A stretch of 64,000 bases of DNA from Candidatus Blautia faecipullorum (GTDB lineage: Bacteria; Bacillota; Clostridia; Lachnospirales; Lachnospiraceae), in assembly GCA_019115125.1 (NCBI GenBank), contig DXEG01000027.1, positions 47,570 to 111,569 on the forward strand. Reading direction: 5' to 3'. The position numbers were made by a program, and so were the translations under genes. The notes under the pieces were generated by a model. The model was given only the letters and a program-made list of their open reading frames with translations, did not search any database and was not told the origin of the DNA. Positions 26,868 through 36,223 of the stretch are shown here, in pieces (position 1 is the first letter of the stretch; the number at the start of each line of letters is the position of its first letter).

Positions 26868-27896
26868 TCAGTCGCAGGCAGCTCTGAATTCTGTCCAGTT
26901 CTTATTATACTGATCGTTGGCTTCAGCGCTTACATTCTGGACGATCTCACCGCTTGTAACGGAATCCGGCACTACCAGATCCGGATTTACCAGCTCGTCA
27001 GCGGCCTTGTTGGTGCAGTAGTATCCGATATAATCAAAGCACTGCGCGGCCACCTCCGGCTGAAGAATATAATCCATGAACTGATATGCCCCGTCCTTAT
27101 TGGGCGCCTGGCTTGGAATGAACATTCCCATGATGCCGAAGCCAAGCCCCTCCTCCGGATATACCACTTCAAGGTCCGGGTTTTCAGCGAGAGCTGCCAT
27201 TACCTGAGACGTATAAAGGAAAGCAACGCTGGCCTCCCCGTTCAGAAGGGAATTCTGTGTGTTGTCGTCCTGGATCAGACGTACATTGGGCGCAAGCTCC
27301 AGAAGCTTCTCTCCTGTCTCCGCGATGGAATCCACATCCTCCTCATTCATGCTCTTGCCAAGAGCAAGATTGGTAATTCCGTTGATCACGCGATAGTTGG
27401 CGGTCAGAGCGATGCTGTCCTCAAGAGACTCGTCCCAGAGATCATTGTATCCCTTAATCTCAATGTCCACCATTTCAGGATCATAAACGATCAGGGGGAT
27501 ACCCGCTCCGTAGGGAACCGTGTACGCGTCGTCAGGATCATAGAACTGTCCCTGATAAAGAGGATTGATATTCTCGAATCCGGAAAGCTTCGAGGTATCC
27601 AGCTTCTCGGCAAGGCCCTCCTGGATCACGCTTTCCAGAATATAGTCGTCGGCAATTACGATATCATAATCTCCGCCTTCAGCCATGGAAAGCTTCTCCA
27701 GCATCGTTTCATCCGTGTCGAAATTGGAATATATGATCTTGATTCCCGTTTCTTCTTCAAAACCGTCAAGTACCTCCTGGGGAAACATACTCTCCCAGGT
27801 AAACAGCACCAGCTCCTCTGAATCCGCGCTGACCGGCACCGCAGCAGCGGGAACCGCCAGAGCCGCACAAAGCGCGGCAGCCAATAATTTTTTCAT
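26868..27896 (-). CDS. potD: Spermidine/putrescine ABC transporter substrate-binding protein
   Basis: A 342-residue secreted binding protein. The signal peptide is residues 1 to about 25 (MKKLLAAALCAALAVPAAAV...SADS); no clean lipobox, so membrane anchoring is uncertain. The mature start ELVLFTWESMFPQEVLDGFE and TDETMLEKL fit PotD-like polyamine binders. It follows potA-potB-potC, separated from potC by 60 bases. Confidence 0.9.
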   Translation of the reverse strand: MKKLLAAALCAALAVPAAAVPVSADSEELVLFTWESMFPQEVLDGFEEETGIKIIYSNFDTDETMLEKLSMAEGGDYDIVIADDYILESVIQEGLAEKLDTSKLSGFENINPLYQGQFYDPDDAYTVPYGAGIPLIVYDPEMVDIEIKGYNDLWDESLEDSIALTANYRVINGITNLALGKSMNEEDVDSIAETGEKLLELAPNVRLIQDDNTQNSLLNGEASVAFLYTSQVMAALAENPDLEVVYPEEGLGFGIMGMFIPSQAPNKDGAYQFMDYILQPEVAAQCFDYIGYYCTNKAADELVNPDLVVPDSVTSGEIVQNVSAEANDQYNKNWTEFRAACD

Positions 27897-27956
27897 ATCT
27901 TCTCTCCTTTTTTTATTTTCAGTCCTTCGGGGAAGAATCTGTAGCTACAGTATAAC

Positions 27957-28763
27957 TTACTTTTGCTTTGTTGAAAAGAGCCTATTCTTTCCTTTTGCGA
28001 TTTTCCCGGCAAATGTATAAATAAGCAGAACGGCAATGGTAAAGGCCAGCATCAGCGTACACAGCGCGTTGATCTCCGGCGTTACTCCTGTCTTCAGCTG
28101 CGTATAAACCCTGATGGGAAGGGTAGATACTCTGGGACTGTTTACAAAAATACTGATCACCACATCATCCATAGACATGGCGAAGGCAAGAAGGGATCCC
28201 GACAGCACCGCCGGCATGATCAGCGGAAGCGTAATATCCCAGAATGCCCGGAAGGCCCCCGCCCCCAGATCTCTTGCGGCCTCCTCCAGCGACGGATCCA
28301 TGCCCGCCAGCCGGGCCTTTACCTCCATCAGAATATATGGCACGCAGAACACCGTATGTCCCAGAAGCAGCGTCAGCATACCGAAAGGAATATTCAAAAG
28401 GTAAAAAAAGGCCATAAGGACCATACCAAGGATAATTTCCGGTATCATCAGAGGAAGGATGGAGATGTACTCCATGATCCCTTTTGTTTTCCAATGTATC
28501 CTGGACAGTCCAACCGCTCCCAGCGTACCGATGACAGCGGAGAGCAGGCAGCTTGACACGCCAAGGATCAGGCTGTTTACCAGCGCCTCCAGCATATCCT
28601 CATCCTGAAAAAGCTCCTGGTACCATTTTGTGGAAAATCCGCTGAAGCGGACAGGCAGCTTCGATTCATTAAAGGAAAATATGATCACTACCGCCACAGG
28701 CAGGTACATCAGAATAAACACAAGGACAAGATATATCCCGGAGAGCTTTGAATTCTTTTTCAT
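27957..28763 (-). CDS. potC: Spermidine/putrescine ABC transporter permease PotC
   Basis: A 268-residue membrane protein with six hydrophobic segments and an EAA loop (LEEAARDLGAGAFRAFWDITLPLIMP). The ATG overlaps the potB stop (ATGA). It pairs with PotB to form the channel and works with PotA and PotD. Confidence 0.92.
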   Translation of the reverse strand: MKKNSKLSGIYLVLVFILMYLPVAVVIIFSFNESKLPVRFSGFSTKWYQELFQDEDMLEALVNSLILGVSSCLLSAVIGTLGAVGLSRIHWKTKGIMEYISILPLMIPEIILGMVLMAFFYLLNIPFGMLTLLLGHTVFCVPYILMEVKARLAGMDPSLEEAARDLGAGAFRAFWDITLPLIMPAVLSGSLLAFAMSMDDVVISIFVNSPRVSTLPIRVYTQLKTGVTPEINALCTLMLAFTIAVLLIYTFAGKIAKGKNRLFSTKQK

Positions 28764-29614
28764 CCGATTCCCTCCAATTCTTTTACATTCGTGATTCTGC
28801 GGTACAAAACAATCATGATCGTCGTGAGGAGCATCAGCACCACCGCCAGAGCAGCCGCGAAGGGCCAGTTATTTCCCCTGGTCATCTGTTCCTGGATCAG
28901 GCTTCCCACAAGAACGATCTTGTTCCCGCCCAGTATGTCGGCAATAAAGAATAGTCCCATGGAAGGAATGAAGGTCAGGATAATTCCTGATAAAAGTCCC
29001 GGAAGGGTCAGCTTAAAGGACACCGTCCAGAAGGCCCTGGCTTTGGAAGCTCCAAGATCCCTGGCCGCCTCCACAAGAGACCAGTCCAGCTTCTCAGCGC
29101 TGGAATATACGGACAGGATCATAAAGGGAAGCAGCACGTAGATCATTCCCACCACGATAGCCGGATAGCTGTAAAGAATCCTCAGAGGCTTCTCAATGAT
29201 TCCCAGCTTCTTCAGTATAAAATTCAGCACTCCCTTGTTTTGAAGGATAATGATCCATCCATAAAGGCGGATCAGAGAATTCACCCAGAATGGAAGCATC
29301 AGCGCCAGCATCGCTTTTTTCTTCCATCCGTCTGAAAGCTTCGCCATAAAATAGCCGAAGGGATAGCCGATCAGACAGATGGCCGCCGTACTTGTCAGCG
29401 CAAGCTGGAAGGATTCCGCAAAGGTCTGAAGATATACAGGATCCAGGATCTTTTTGTAGTTTTCCAGGGTGAAAGCCCACTCCACGCCGAACCCGTCCGC
29501 GGATTGCGAAAAGCTCAGGGCCACCATATAAATGAGAGGGCCCGCCACAAAAATCAACGTAAAGAGGTACAGAGGAAGAATCATCCAGACGGCGCTGGAT
29601 CCGCGCCTACGCAT
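28760..29614 (-). CDS. potB: Spermidine/putrescine ABC transporter permease PotB
   Basis: A 284-residue permease starting MRRRGSSAVWMILPLYL, with GGAGGAAG before ATG 29614; the start overlaps the potA stop by eight bases. EAA loop VEAARDLGASKARAFWTVSFKLTLP. A longer frame that reaches 29680 has no ribosome site and would read far into potA. Confidence 0.92.
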   Translation of the reverse strand: MRRRGSSAVWMILPLYLFTLIFVAGPLIYMVALSFSQSADGFGVEWAFTLENYKKILDPVYLQTFAESFQLALTSTAAICLIGYPFGYFMAKLSDGWKKKAMLALMLPFWVNSLIRLYGWIIILQNKGVLNFILKKLGIIEKPLRILYSYPAIVVGMIYVLLPFMILSVYSSAEKLDWSLVEAARDLGASKARAFWTVSFKLTLPGLLSGIILTFIPSMGLFFIADILGGNKIVLVGSLIQEQMTRGNNWPFAAALAVVLMLLTTIMIVLYRRITNVKELEGIG

Positions 29615-30710
29615 TTTCTTCCTCCCCGGCCGGCCCCGCCGCGTCCGGTCTGTCAACCAGAACCGCGTCCTCCGGCTCAAAGCTTACAAACAGCTTCTGT
29701 CCCGGCTGCACGGCGGCATCGATCCCATAACGGCTGGCGGTCAGTTCCGTGCCGTCCGAAAGCTTCAGAACGACTCTCAAAAGTCCCCCTGCGAAACTTT
29801 TCTCCGCTACTTCCGCTTCCAGGCCTCTGTCTCCCTCAAGCCTGATATTCTCGCTTCTCACCGCCAGGGTGATTTCTTCTCCCGGCCTTAACTGTCTGCC
29901 TTCTGTATTTATCAGCATCTCTCCTCCCGGAAACGCCGCGCGGCATACATTCCCGCCGTCCATCTCCCGCACCCTGCCTTTGAGTATGTTGGCGTTCCCC
30001 ACAAAGGTCGCCACATAGCTTGTACGGGGATGATTGTATATTTCATCAGGAGTTCCGATCTGTTCGAATTTTCCTCCGTTCATAACGGCGATCCGGTCGG
30101 ACATATTGATCGCCTCCTCCTGGTCGTGGGTAATATAAATAAACGTAATTCCAAGCTTTTTCTGGAGGCGTTTCAGCTCGATCTGCATCGCCCGCCGAAG
30201 CTGCAGATCCAAAGCTCCCAGGGGCTCGTCAAGAAGCAGCACCTTGGGATTATTGACAAGAGCTCTGGCAATGGCTACCCTCTGCTTTTGTCCTCCGGAC
30301 AGCTCGGAGGGCTTTCTCTTTTCGTACCCGGAAAGCTGCACAAGCTCCAGCATTTCTTTTACTCTGCGGCGGATTTCCGCCTTTGGGGTTTTTCTCAGTT
30401 TCAGCCCGTAGCCAATATTATCCGCCACATTCATATGCGGAAACAGCGCGTAATTCTGAAAAACAGTATTCACGTCTCTCGCCTCAGGCTCCAGGGATGT
30501 CACATCCTTCCCGTCCAGGAATACCTGCCCGCCGTCCGGCAGCTCAAGTCCCGCGATAATCCGAAGCGTGGTCGTTTTCCCGCAGCCAGAGGATCCAAGA
30601 AGCGTGATAAACTCTCCCTTTCCGATGGAAAGGCTGATCCCTCTTAAAACGTCTGTCTCCTTTTCAAATCCTTTTCTGATGTTCTTTAATTCCAAACAAA
30701 TCTCTGCCAT
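29607..30710 (-). CDS. potA: Spermidine/putrescine ABC transporter ATP-binding protein PotA
   Basis: A 367-residue ATPase with Walker A GSSGCGKTTTLR, Q-loop FQNYALFPHM, signature LSGGQKQRVAIARALVNNP, Walker B VLLLDEPLGALD and a C-terminal TOBE-like domain typical of PotA/MalK. First of potABCD; the M20 amidohydrolase gene ends 58 bases upstream. Confidence 0.94.
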   Translation of the reverse strand: MAEICLELKNIRKGFEKETDVLRGISLSIGKGEFITLLGSSGCGKTTTLRIIAGLELPDGGQVFLDGKDVTSLEPEARDVNTVFQNYALFPHMNVADNIGYGLKLRKTPKAEIRRRVKEMLELVQLSGYEKRKPSELSGGQKQRVAIARALVNNPKVLLLDEPLGALDLQLRRAMQIELKRLQKKLGITFIYITHDQEEAINMSDRIAVMNGGKFEQIGTPDEIYNHPRTSYVATFVGNANILKGRVREMDGGNVCRAAFPGGEMLINTEGRQLRPGEEITLAVRSENIRLEGDRGLEAEVAEKSFAGGLLRVVLKLSDGTELTASRYGIDAAVQPGQKLFVSFEPEDAVLVDRPDAAGPAGEEENA

Positions 30711-30768
30711 TCTCTTTTCCTATAAAAACCTCCTGCTTTTATTTTCTCTATTACAGTAAATTATCTTC

Positions 30769-32073
30769 TCATTTCTCACTGAGGAGTTCCTCCACATACC
30801 GGACGTAGCCCCGGACGTCAAAAACCGGTTTATATGAGTTTTTGATCTCCTGCGCCTTACCGCCGCCGTTTTTCAGCAGCTTACAGGCCGTCAGCGCCAG
30901 AAGCTTCGCCGGAAGGATATAAGCGGTCTCGGGATCCGTAATTTTAAAATCCGCTCCGTGAAGCCTGCCCTCAAAGCCTTTGAAGGTAAAATTCACAACA
31001 GGGAACAACTGGCTCAGATCTCCTACATCCGTGCAGGCGTTATTAAAGTCTCCCGGCTTCACCGTCCGGAAGGAAAGCCCAAGCTCCCGGGCCGCCTCCA
31101 CAAGAACTTCGTCCGCTTCTCTCGGAAGAATCGGCATATATCCCTGCAGAACCTCCCTCTCGATCTTTCCGCCGAAAGCGTAGGCCGCTCCGTCGTATGC
31201 ACGGTGTACCTTCTCACGGATCTCCTGGATCTTCTCCAGGGATGCGGCTCTGACCTTGGTCTCGATCACCGCCTCGTCCGGCACGCTGTTCAGCACGTCC
31301 CCTGCTTTTCGTATGACATTGTGAAGGCGCACATGGTCCTCCTCCCGGAAGGTCTCCCGCATCAGTCCCATCATCTGGATGGCGCTTGTGGCAATGCTCA
31401 GGGCATTGACGCCGTTCCAGGGATCCACCGCGGCATGGGCGGCTTTTCCCCTCACGGTCACCCGCTCCGCGGTATAGCCGTTGCAGGCCGGATTCCCCAG
31501 GTAAAAATCCTCCTCCACAGGAACCATATGTACATGAGTCGTCATCACAATATCCGTCCTGTCAAAAACGCCTCTTCGGATCAGTTCGCTTTTTCCTGAG
31601 GCGAATTTCACGCCCTTTTCCCTCAGAACAGGTCTCTTATCCGCGTCAATGTATTCCTCCGCGGGAACCGCCAAAAAGGTCAGGGAACCGGCAAGCGCCT
31701 TCTGAACCTCCGGATCCGCAAAAGCAAAGGCCGCTCCCATCATGGCCGCCATCTGCGCGTGATGCCCGCAGGCATGAGCCGCGCCTGTGACGGGATCCGC
31801 CATGGGGTGCGTTTTGCAGCCTATGGCGTCCAGCTCGCCGATAATGGTAAGATTCGGCCCCTTCTCTGCTCCCCACTGGCCTTTTACGCCTGTGAGGGCA
31901 AGTCCCGCGCTCACGTCATAGCCCAGCTCTTTTAACAGTGTCTCTGTCTTTGCCGCCGTTCTGTTTTCTTCAAAGCCCGGCTCCGGGTGAGCCGCGATAT
32001 CCTCCGCGAACGCAATGATCCTGTCCCTGTTTTGATCGATCAGTTCAAGAATCCTCTGTTCCGTTCTGTCCAT
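30769..32073 (-). CDS. M20-family amidohydrolase (aminobenzoyl-glutamate/peptide type)
   Basis: A 434-residue metal-dependent amidase. Metal-binding motifs are present: HACGHHAQMAAMMGAA and an EEYIDADKRPV stretch, and a dimerization-domain region GKAAHAAVDPWNGVNAL. It resembles AbgB and N-acyl amino acid amidases. The start at 32073 uses AAGGAG nine bases upstream; an ATG nine bases earlier sits too close. It heads the potABCD run, so it may process an amide carried in or made with polyamines; this is inference. Confidence 0.85.
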   Translation of the reverse strand: MDRTEQRILELIDQNRDRIIAFAEDIAAHPEPGFEENRTAAKTETLLKELGYDVSAGLALTGVKGQWGAEKGPNLTIIGELDAIGCKTHPMADPVTGAAHACGHHAQMAAMMGAAFAFADPEVQKALAGSLTFLAVPAEEYIDADKRPVLREKGVKFASGKSELIRRGVFDRTDIVMTTHVHMVPVEEDFYLGNPACNGYTAERVTVRGKAAHAAVDPWNGVNALSIATSAIQMMGLMRETFREEDHVRLHNVIRKAGDVLNSVPDEAVIETKVRAASLEKIQEIREKVHRAYDGAAYAFGGKIEREVLQGYMPILPREADEVLVEAARELGLSFRTVKPGDFNNACTDVGDLSQLFPVVNFTFKGFEGRLHGADFKITDPETAYILPAKLLALTACKLLKNGGGKAQEIKNSYKPVFDVRGYVRYVEELLSEK

Positions 32074-32136
32074 GGAATTCATCTCCTTCTTATGCAAAAA
32101 AGACCAGGAACGCGATAAGGTTCCCGGTCAGTCAAA

Positions 32137-32209
32137 AGCTGGAAAAGAGACTCGAACTCTCGACCCCTTCATTACGAGTGAAGTGCTCTACCGACTGAGC
32201 TATTCCAGC
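32137..32209 (-). tRNA. tRNA-Thr (anticodon CGT)
   Basis: A 73-base cloverleaf, acceptor GCTGGAA/TTCCAGC, anticodon stem CTTCA/TGAAG with loop CTCGTAA (CGT), T loop TTCGAGT. The CCA is not encoded. It lies between the amidohydrolase and its promoter. Confidence 0.95.
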
Positions 32210-32273
32210 CTGTGCGACAAATCGCCTTTGATTTAATTGGATAACCATAAGGTGACTCATTGACACGAATCAT

Positions 32274-32302
32274 ATTTTAACAACGTATATAACGAATGTC
32301 AA
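32274..32302 (-). promoter_or_regulatory. Promoter of tRNA-Thr
   Basis: TTGACA (32297-32302), 17 bases, TAAAAT (32274-32279), about 65 bases upstream of the tRNA on its strand. Confidence 0.75.
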
Positions 32303-32325
32303 GCTTTTTTTTAAATTTTATGTCT

Positions 32326-32485
32326 CAGTTCAGCCATACAGTGATCGGGAAGCATAAAACATGCTTGCATGTTTTTGCGAGCGGACATCTGTATGAGCTG
32401 AGCGCCCGTTTATGAGTAAAACAGTGGCGTTAGCCACAGTAAGCACGCAGTGCGGTTTTACGAATGGCGGGGGCTGAACTGTTAC
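32326..32485 (-). repeat. MITE-like 160-bp dispersed repeat, copy 2
   Basis: Same orientation as copy 1, with a perfect 10-bp terminal inverted repeat CAGTTCAGCC/GGCTGAACTG and trailing GTTAC. It fills most of the 345-base gap between the tRNA-Thr promoter and the 3' end of the GlgB-like gene. Confidence 0.87.
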
Positions 32486-32554
32486 ATCAGTTCATATCAG
32501 TTCAGCCCCCGGTTTCCCGTAAGGAATCCGGGGGGCATGTGCCTGTCATTCCGG

Positions 32555-34864
32555 TTATTTTTTTGCCGTGCTCTCTTTTTTCACTGCCGCCTGCTTTTTG
32601 GATGCTGGTTTCTTAGGGCTTTTCTTCTCTACAGCGGCTTCTCCGGCAGGGACTTTTTCCGCAGCCGCTTTTGCTGTACTCTCTTTCTCTGGGGCGGCTT
32701 TCTTCCCTCTCGCGGTTTTCGCGGCCGCCGTTTTCTTTACCGCGGTCCTGCCTGCCGCCTTCTTCTCCTTCTTTTCCTCCGGCATGCAGGAAAAGACTGC
32801 TGCGCCGAGAGCAGGCACGGTGATCCTGATAGATTCCTCCCGCTCGTCGCACTCTTCCGCCTTGCTGGTCTTTACTCTTGGATTCGTCATGCCGCGGCCT
32901 CCGTACTCCTTACGGTCGCTGTTGAAAATTTCTTTATACTTTCCATGGAAGGGCACGCCTACCTGATATTTCTCATAAGGAATTCCCGCAAAATTAAATA
33001 CCGCCAGCAGTGTTTCCTCCGGTTTGTCTGTTTTTCTGAGGAAGGTCAGCACATTTTCTTCATACTTCATAAGCTGAACCCACTCAAATCCGTCATATTC
33101 GTCATCCTTAGCGTAAAGAGCCGGATGACTTTTATATAACTCATTCAAAGCGCCGATAAACGCCGCCAGCTCATCCGGCAGTTCCTTATCAGGAGCAGTC
33201 ATCTTGCAGCCCGGATGAAGAGTCAGGTAAGCGTACGCGGCCCGTACCTGATCGTACTTCTGCTCTGTATTTCCCGGAAGGAGCTCCATAAACTCCGCAA
33301 GGTTTCCCACATCCCTGGTTCCGAGAGTCAGGATATAATGCTCGCAGTACGCGTAAACCATAGAAAGGGTCAGCTGGTCGTGAACCGTCTTTCTCTCCAG
33401 AGGATCTTTGGAAAGGTAATCCAGAAAATCTCTTGTCCATCCCTGGTTCCATTTATAATCAAAGCCAGGATGGTCGTCCTCCACACTGGACGTCAGCTCC
33501 GGCCAGAGTCCGTCCTCCTGGGCGATCACCAGAGCGCCGGGAATCTGCTTTTTCACAACGGAATTCAGATGCTTCAAAAACTCCACTGCCGCCAGGTTTT
33601 CATTTGTCCCGTATATATTGGGTTTCCACTGACCCGGCTCTCTTCCGTAATCCAGATACAGCATAGCGTCCACGTCATCCAGCCTGAGTCCGTCCACATG
33701 ACAGTCCTCCAGCCAGTAAAAGGCGTTGGCGATCAGAAAATCCACCACCATAGGGCTTTCGTAGTTATAGAGAAGAGTTCCCCACATAGGATGTACGGCC
33801 GCTGACGGATCCGCCGCCTCATAAAGGGGCGTGCCGTCGAACAGCTCCAGTCCTTCCTCCTCTCTGGGGAAGGAAGCCGGCGTCCAGTCCAGGATCACTC
33901 CGATCTCCGCCTTATGCAGCTCGTTGACAAGGCTGCGGAAGGCCTCCGGCGTCCCGAACCGGCGGTCCACCGCGTAATATCCATAAGCAGAGTAGGGACC
34001 GGACGCGTCGCTTAAATATGCCGTGACCGGATGCAGCTCCACATGGGTATAACCAAGCTTTTTGGCGTAGGCAGCCAGCTCCGCGCCGTTCTCCCACTGC
34101 TCCGCGCTGGTCTCATAGACGGACAGCGGCTGCTTCCTGTCCGCGTATTTCTTCCGGTTCCTGATCCAGGCGCCGTCCTCCCAGGCAAAGGCGGACGTGT
34201 CTGTCACCACGGAAGCGCTGGCCGGAGGAAGCTCTATTCCCGACCCGTACGGATCTGTTTTCAGCTTCTTTTCTCCGCTTCTGATCTTAATCTCATATTT
34301 GTAGAGATCTCCCTTTTTCGCTCCCGGAACAAACAGCTCGAAGATGCCGGACATAGGCATACGGTGCATGATGTGGCACCTTCCGTCCCAGTTATTGAAA
34401 TCACCCACGACGCTGACGCTGACCGCATTGGGCGCCCATACCGCAAAGCTGACTCCTTCCGTTCCTCTGACTGTCAGAGGATGAGCCCCCAGCTTCTCGT
34501 AGGCATGATAATATACGCCCGCGCAGAAGGCCTTCTCTTCCTCCTCGGTGATCTGTCCCGCAAAAGCGTAGGGATCCGCAAACTCATCCGTTTTCTCGCC
34601 CCATGTCACGCGGAAAAGGTATTCCGGGATCCGGCGTCCGGGGATCAGAACGGCGAAGTAGCCCGCTTCGTCCTCCTGCTCCATAGGATAAGTCTTCTTT
34701 CCCGCAAGCACTTCCGCTTTTTCCGCTTCCGGAAAGTATCCCTGTATCAAAACGCCCTCGGTTGTAAGTCTCGGCCCCATAACGTCTCTTGGAGAGGTCT
34801 CTTCCCCGTAAACAACCGCCTCGATCCTGGGCCAGTCCATATAATCATAAGCTTTTCCGTCCAT
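32555..34864 (-). CDS. GlgB-like protein, probable pseudoenzyme, with basic H1-like tail
   Basis: A 769-residue protein aligned by eye with glycogen branching enzymes: a CBM48-like domain near residues 120-200 (FAVWAPNAVSVSVVGDFNNWDG) then a GH13 barrel. The nucleophile motif is kept (DGLRLDDVDA, D396), but region I has Ser instead of His (WTPASFP, S331), region III reads IAQED (Gln449 where the acid Glu is expected) and region IV reads LGTRD instead of SHDE. The GNEFAQ..EWNH segment is deleted. Residues 696-769 are a Lys/Ala/Pro/Glu-rich tail like histone H1. The start at 34864 has GGAGG. Binding without hydrolysis is the likeliest function; this is inference. Confidence 0.75.
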   Translation of the reverse strand: MDGKAYDYMDWPRIEAVVYGEETSPRDVMGPRLTTEGVLIQGYFPEAEKAEVLAGKKTYPMEQEDEAGYFAVLIPGRRIPEYLFRVTWGEKTDEFADPYAFAGQITEEEEKAFCAGVYYHAYEKLGAHPLTVRGTEGVSFAVWAPNAVSVSVVGDFNNWDGRCHIMHRMPMSGIFELFVPGAKKGDLYKYEIKIRSGEKKLKTDPYGSGIELPPASASVVTDTSAFAWEDGAWIRNRKKYADRKQPLSVYETSAEQWENGAELAAYAKKLGYTHVELHPVTAYLSDASGPYSAYGYYAVDRRFGTPEAFRSLVNELHKAEIGVILDWTPASFPREEEGLELFDGTPLYEAADPSAAVHPMWGTLLYNYESPMVVDFLIANAFYWLEDCHVDGLRLDDVDAMLYLDYGREPGQWKPNIYGTNENLAAVEFLKHLNSVVKKQIPGALVIAQEDGLWPELTSSVEDDHPGFDYKWNQGWTRDFLDYLSKDPLERKTVHDQLTLSMVYAYCEHYILTLGTRDVGNLAEFMELLPGNTEQKYDQVRAAYAYLTLHPGCKMTAPDKELPDELAAFIGALNELYKSHPALYAKDDEYDGFEWVQLMKYEENVLTFLRKTDKPEETLLAVFNFAGIPYEKYQVGVPFHGKYKEIFNSDRKEYGGRGMTNPRVKTSKAEECDEREESIRITVPALGAAVFSCMPEEKKEKKAAGRTAVKKTAAAKTARGKKAAPEKESTAKAAAEKVPAGEAAVEKKSPKKPASKKQAAVKKESTAKK

Positions 34865-35047
34865 ATCTCCTACCTCCAGTTTTCTGATCTGTATCTCCGG
34901 CAGCGCCGGTTTCCTTCTCTGTTGACGCCAGGGACAAAAGCCCCGGCTGTAACGCTTACGGATTGTTCCGCGCCGCACGCTCCCACAATCCTTTATGCTT
35001 AGTTTATCATTTTTTTCGGGAAAAATAAAGAATATCAGGAAATTTGT

Positions 35048-35076
35048 TTGACAAAGACTCCGGCCTACGCTAAATT
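35048..35076 (+). promoter_or_regulatory. Promoter of the fructokinase gene
   Basis: TTGACA (35048-35053), 17 bases, TAAATT (35071-35076), about 65 bases upstream of the start. Confidence 0.7.
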
Positions 35077-35141
35077 GGTAGTAGCATCCGCTTTCCTGTC
35101 TGAATGAAGGAGGCGTGAAATTTTAAGGAGGGATTCTTACC

Positions 35142-36113
35142 ATGAATAAAAAATCATTTGACGTCACAGCTCTGGGCGAGCTGCTGATCGACTTTACAGA
35201 AAACGGAACAAGCTCTCAGGGCAATCCTCTGATGGAAGCCAATCCCGGCGGCGCTCCCTGCAACGTTCTCGCCATGCTGGAACGCCTCGGCAAAAAAACC
35301 GCTTTTATCGGAAAGGTCGGCAGGGATATGTTCGGCGAACAGTTGAAAACCGCCGTACAGGAAGTGGGGATCGACACCAGGAATCTCATTATGGACGAAA
35401 CGGTGCACACCACTCTGGCCTTTGTCCATACATATCCTGACGGAGACAGGGATTTTTCCTTTTACCGTAATCCCGGGGCAGATATGATGCTCACAAAGGA
35501 CGAGGTGCAGAAGGATCTGATCGAAAGTTCCCGGATCTTCCATTTCGGAACGCTTTCCTCCACTCACGCGGGAGTACGGGAGGCCACCCGCCACGCCATC
35601 GAGCTGGCCAAAGCCGCCGGATGCATTGTCACCTTTGACCCCAATCTCCGTCCCCCTCTCTGGAATTCCCTCGAGGACGCGAAAGCGGAGATTGAATATG
35701 GAATGACGAAATGTGACGTACTGAAAATCTCCGACAACGAAGTAGAATTTCTTTTCGGAACCTCCGACTATGACAAGGGGGCGGCCATGATCCGTGAAAA
35801 ATACAACATTCCTCTTGTTCTCATCACTATGGGAAAAGAAGGAAGCCGCGCTTATTATAAGGACCTCCGCGTTGAGGCGGCTCCGTTCCTCCAGGAAAAC
35901 ACCATCGAGACCACAGGGGCGGGCGACACCTTCTGCGCAAGCACGCTGAACTATGTTCTGGATCACGGACTCGAAAATCTTACAGAAGAGAATTTAAAAG
36001 AGCTTCTGACTTTCGCAAACGCCGCAGCATCCCTGATCACCACAAGAAAGGGAGCCCTCCGCGTAATGCCTGACCGCCAGGAGGTGCTGGATTTTATCGC
36101 GTCCAGACAGTAA
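35142..36113 (+). CDS. Fructokinase, PfkB family
   Basis: A 323-residue ribokinase-family sugar kinase. N-terminal GELLIDFTENG and NPGGAPCNVLAMLERLG; anion-hole/catalytic motif ETTGAGDTFCASTLNYVL with the base Asp. It closely resembles fructokinases (ScrK). AAGGAGG upstream of ATG 35142. Monocistronic, ended by a strong bidirectional terminator; no sucrose gene is nearby. Confidence 0.88.
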   Translation: MNKKSFDVTALGELLIDFTENGTSSQGNPLMEANPGGAPCNVLAMLERLGKKTAFIGKVGRDMFGEQLKTAVQEVGIDTRNLIMDETVHTTLAFVHTYPDGDRDFSFYRNPGADMMLTKDEVQKDLIESSRIFHFGTLSSTHAGVREATRHAIELAKAAGCIVTFDPNLRPPLWNSLEDAKAEIEYGMTKCDVLKISDNEVEFLFGTSDYDKGAAMIREKYNIPLVLITMGKEGSRAYYKDLRVEAAPFLQENTIETTGAGDTFCASTLNYVLDHGLENLTEENLKELLTFANAAASLITTRKGALRVMPDRQEVLDFIASRQ

Positions 36114-36159
36114 TTTCTGCCCGTGCAAGCACAGCAGCCGCTTGCAGGACATATCGCAC

Positions 36160-36207
36160 AAAAAAGGAAGAGCCTCGCTGCGCTATGCGGAAGGCTCTTC
36201 CTTTTTC
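36160..36207. terminator. Bidirectional terminator between fructokinase and serA
   Basis: AAAAAAGGAAGAGCCT pairs with AGGCTCTTCCTTTTTC across a 14-base loop; it ends both convergent genes. Confidence 0.93.
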
Positions 36208-36223
36208 TGGCTGAACTTTTACT

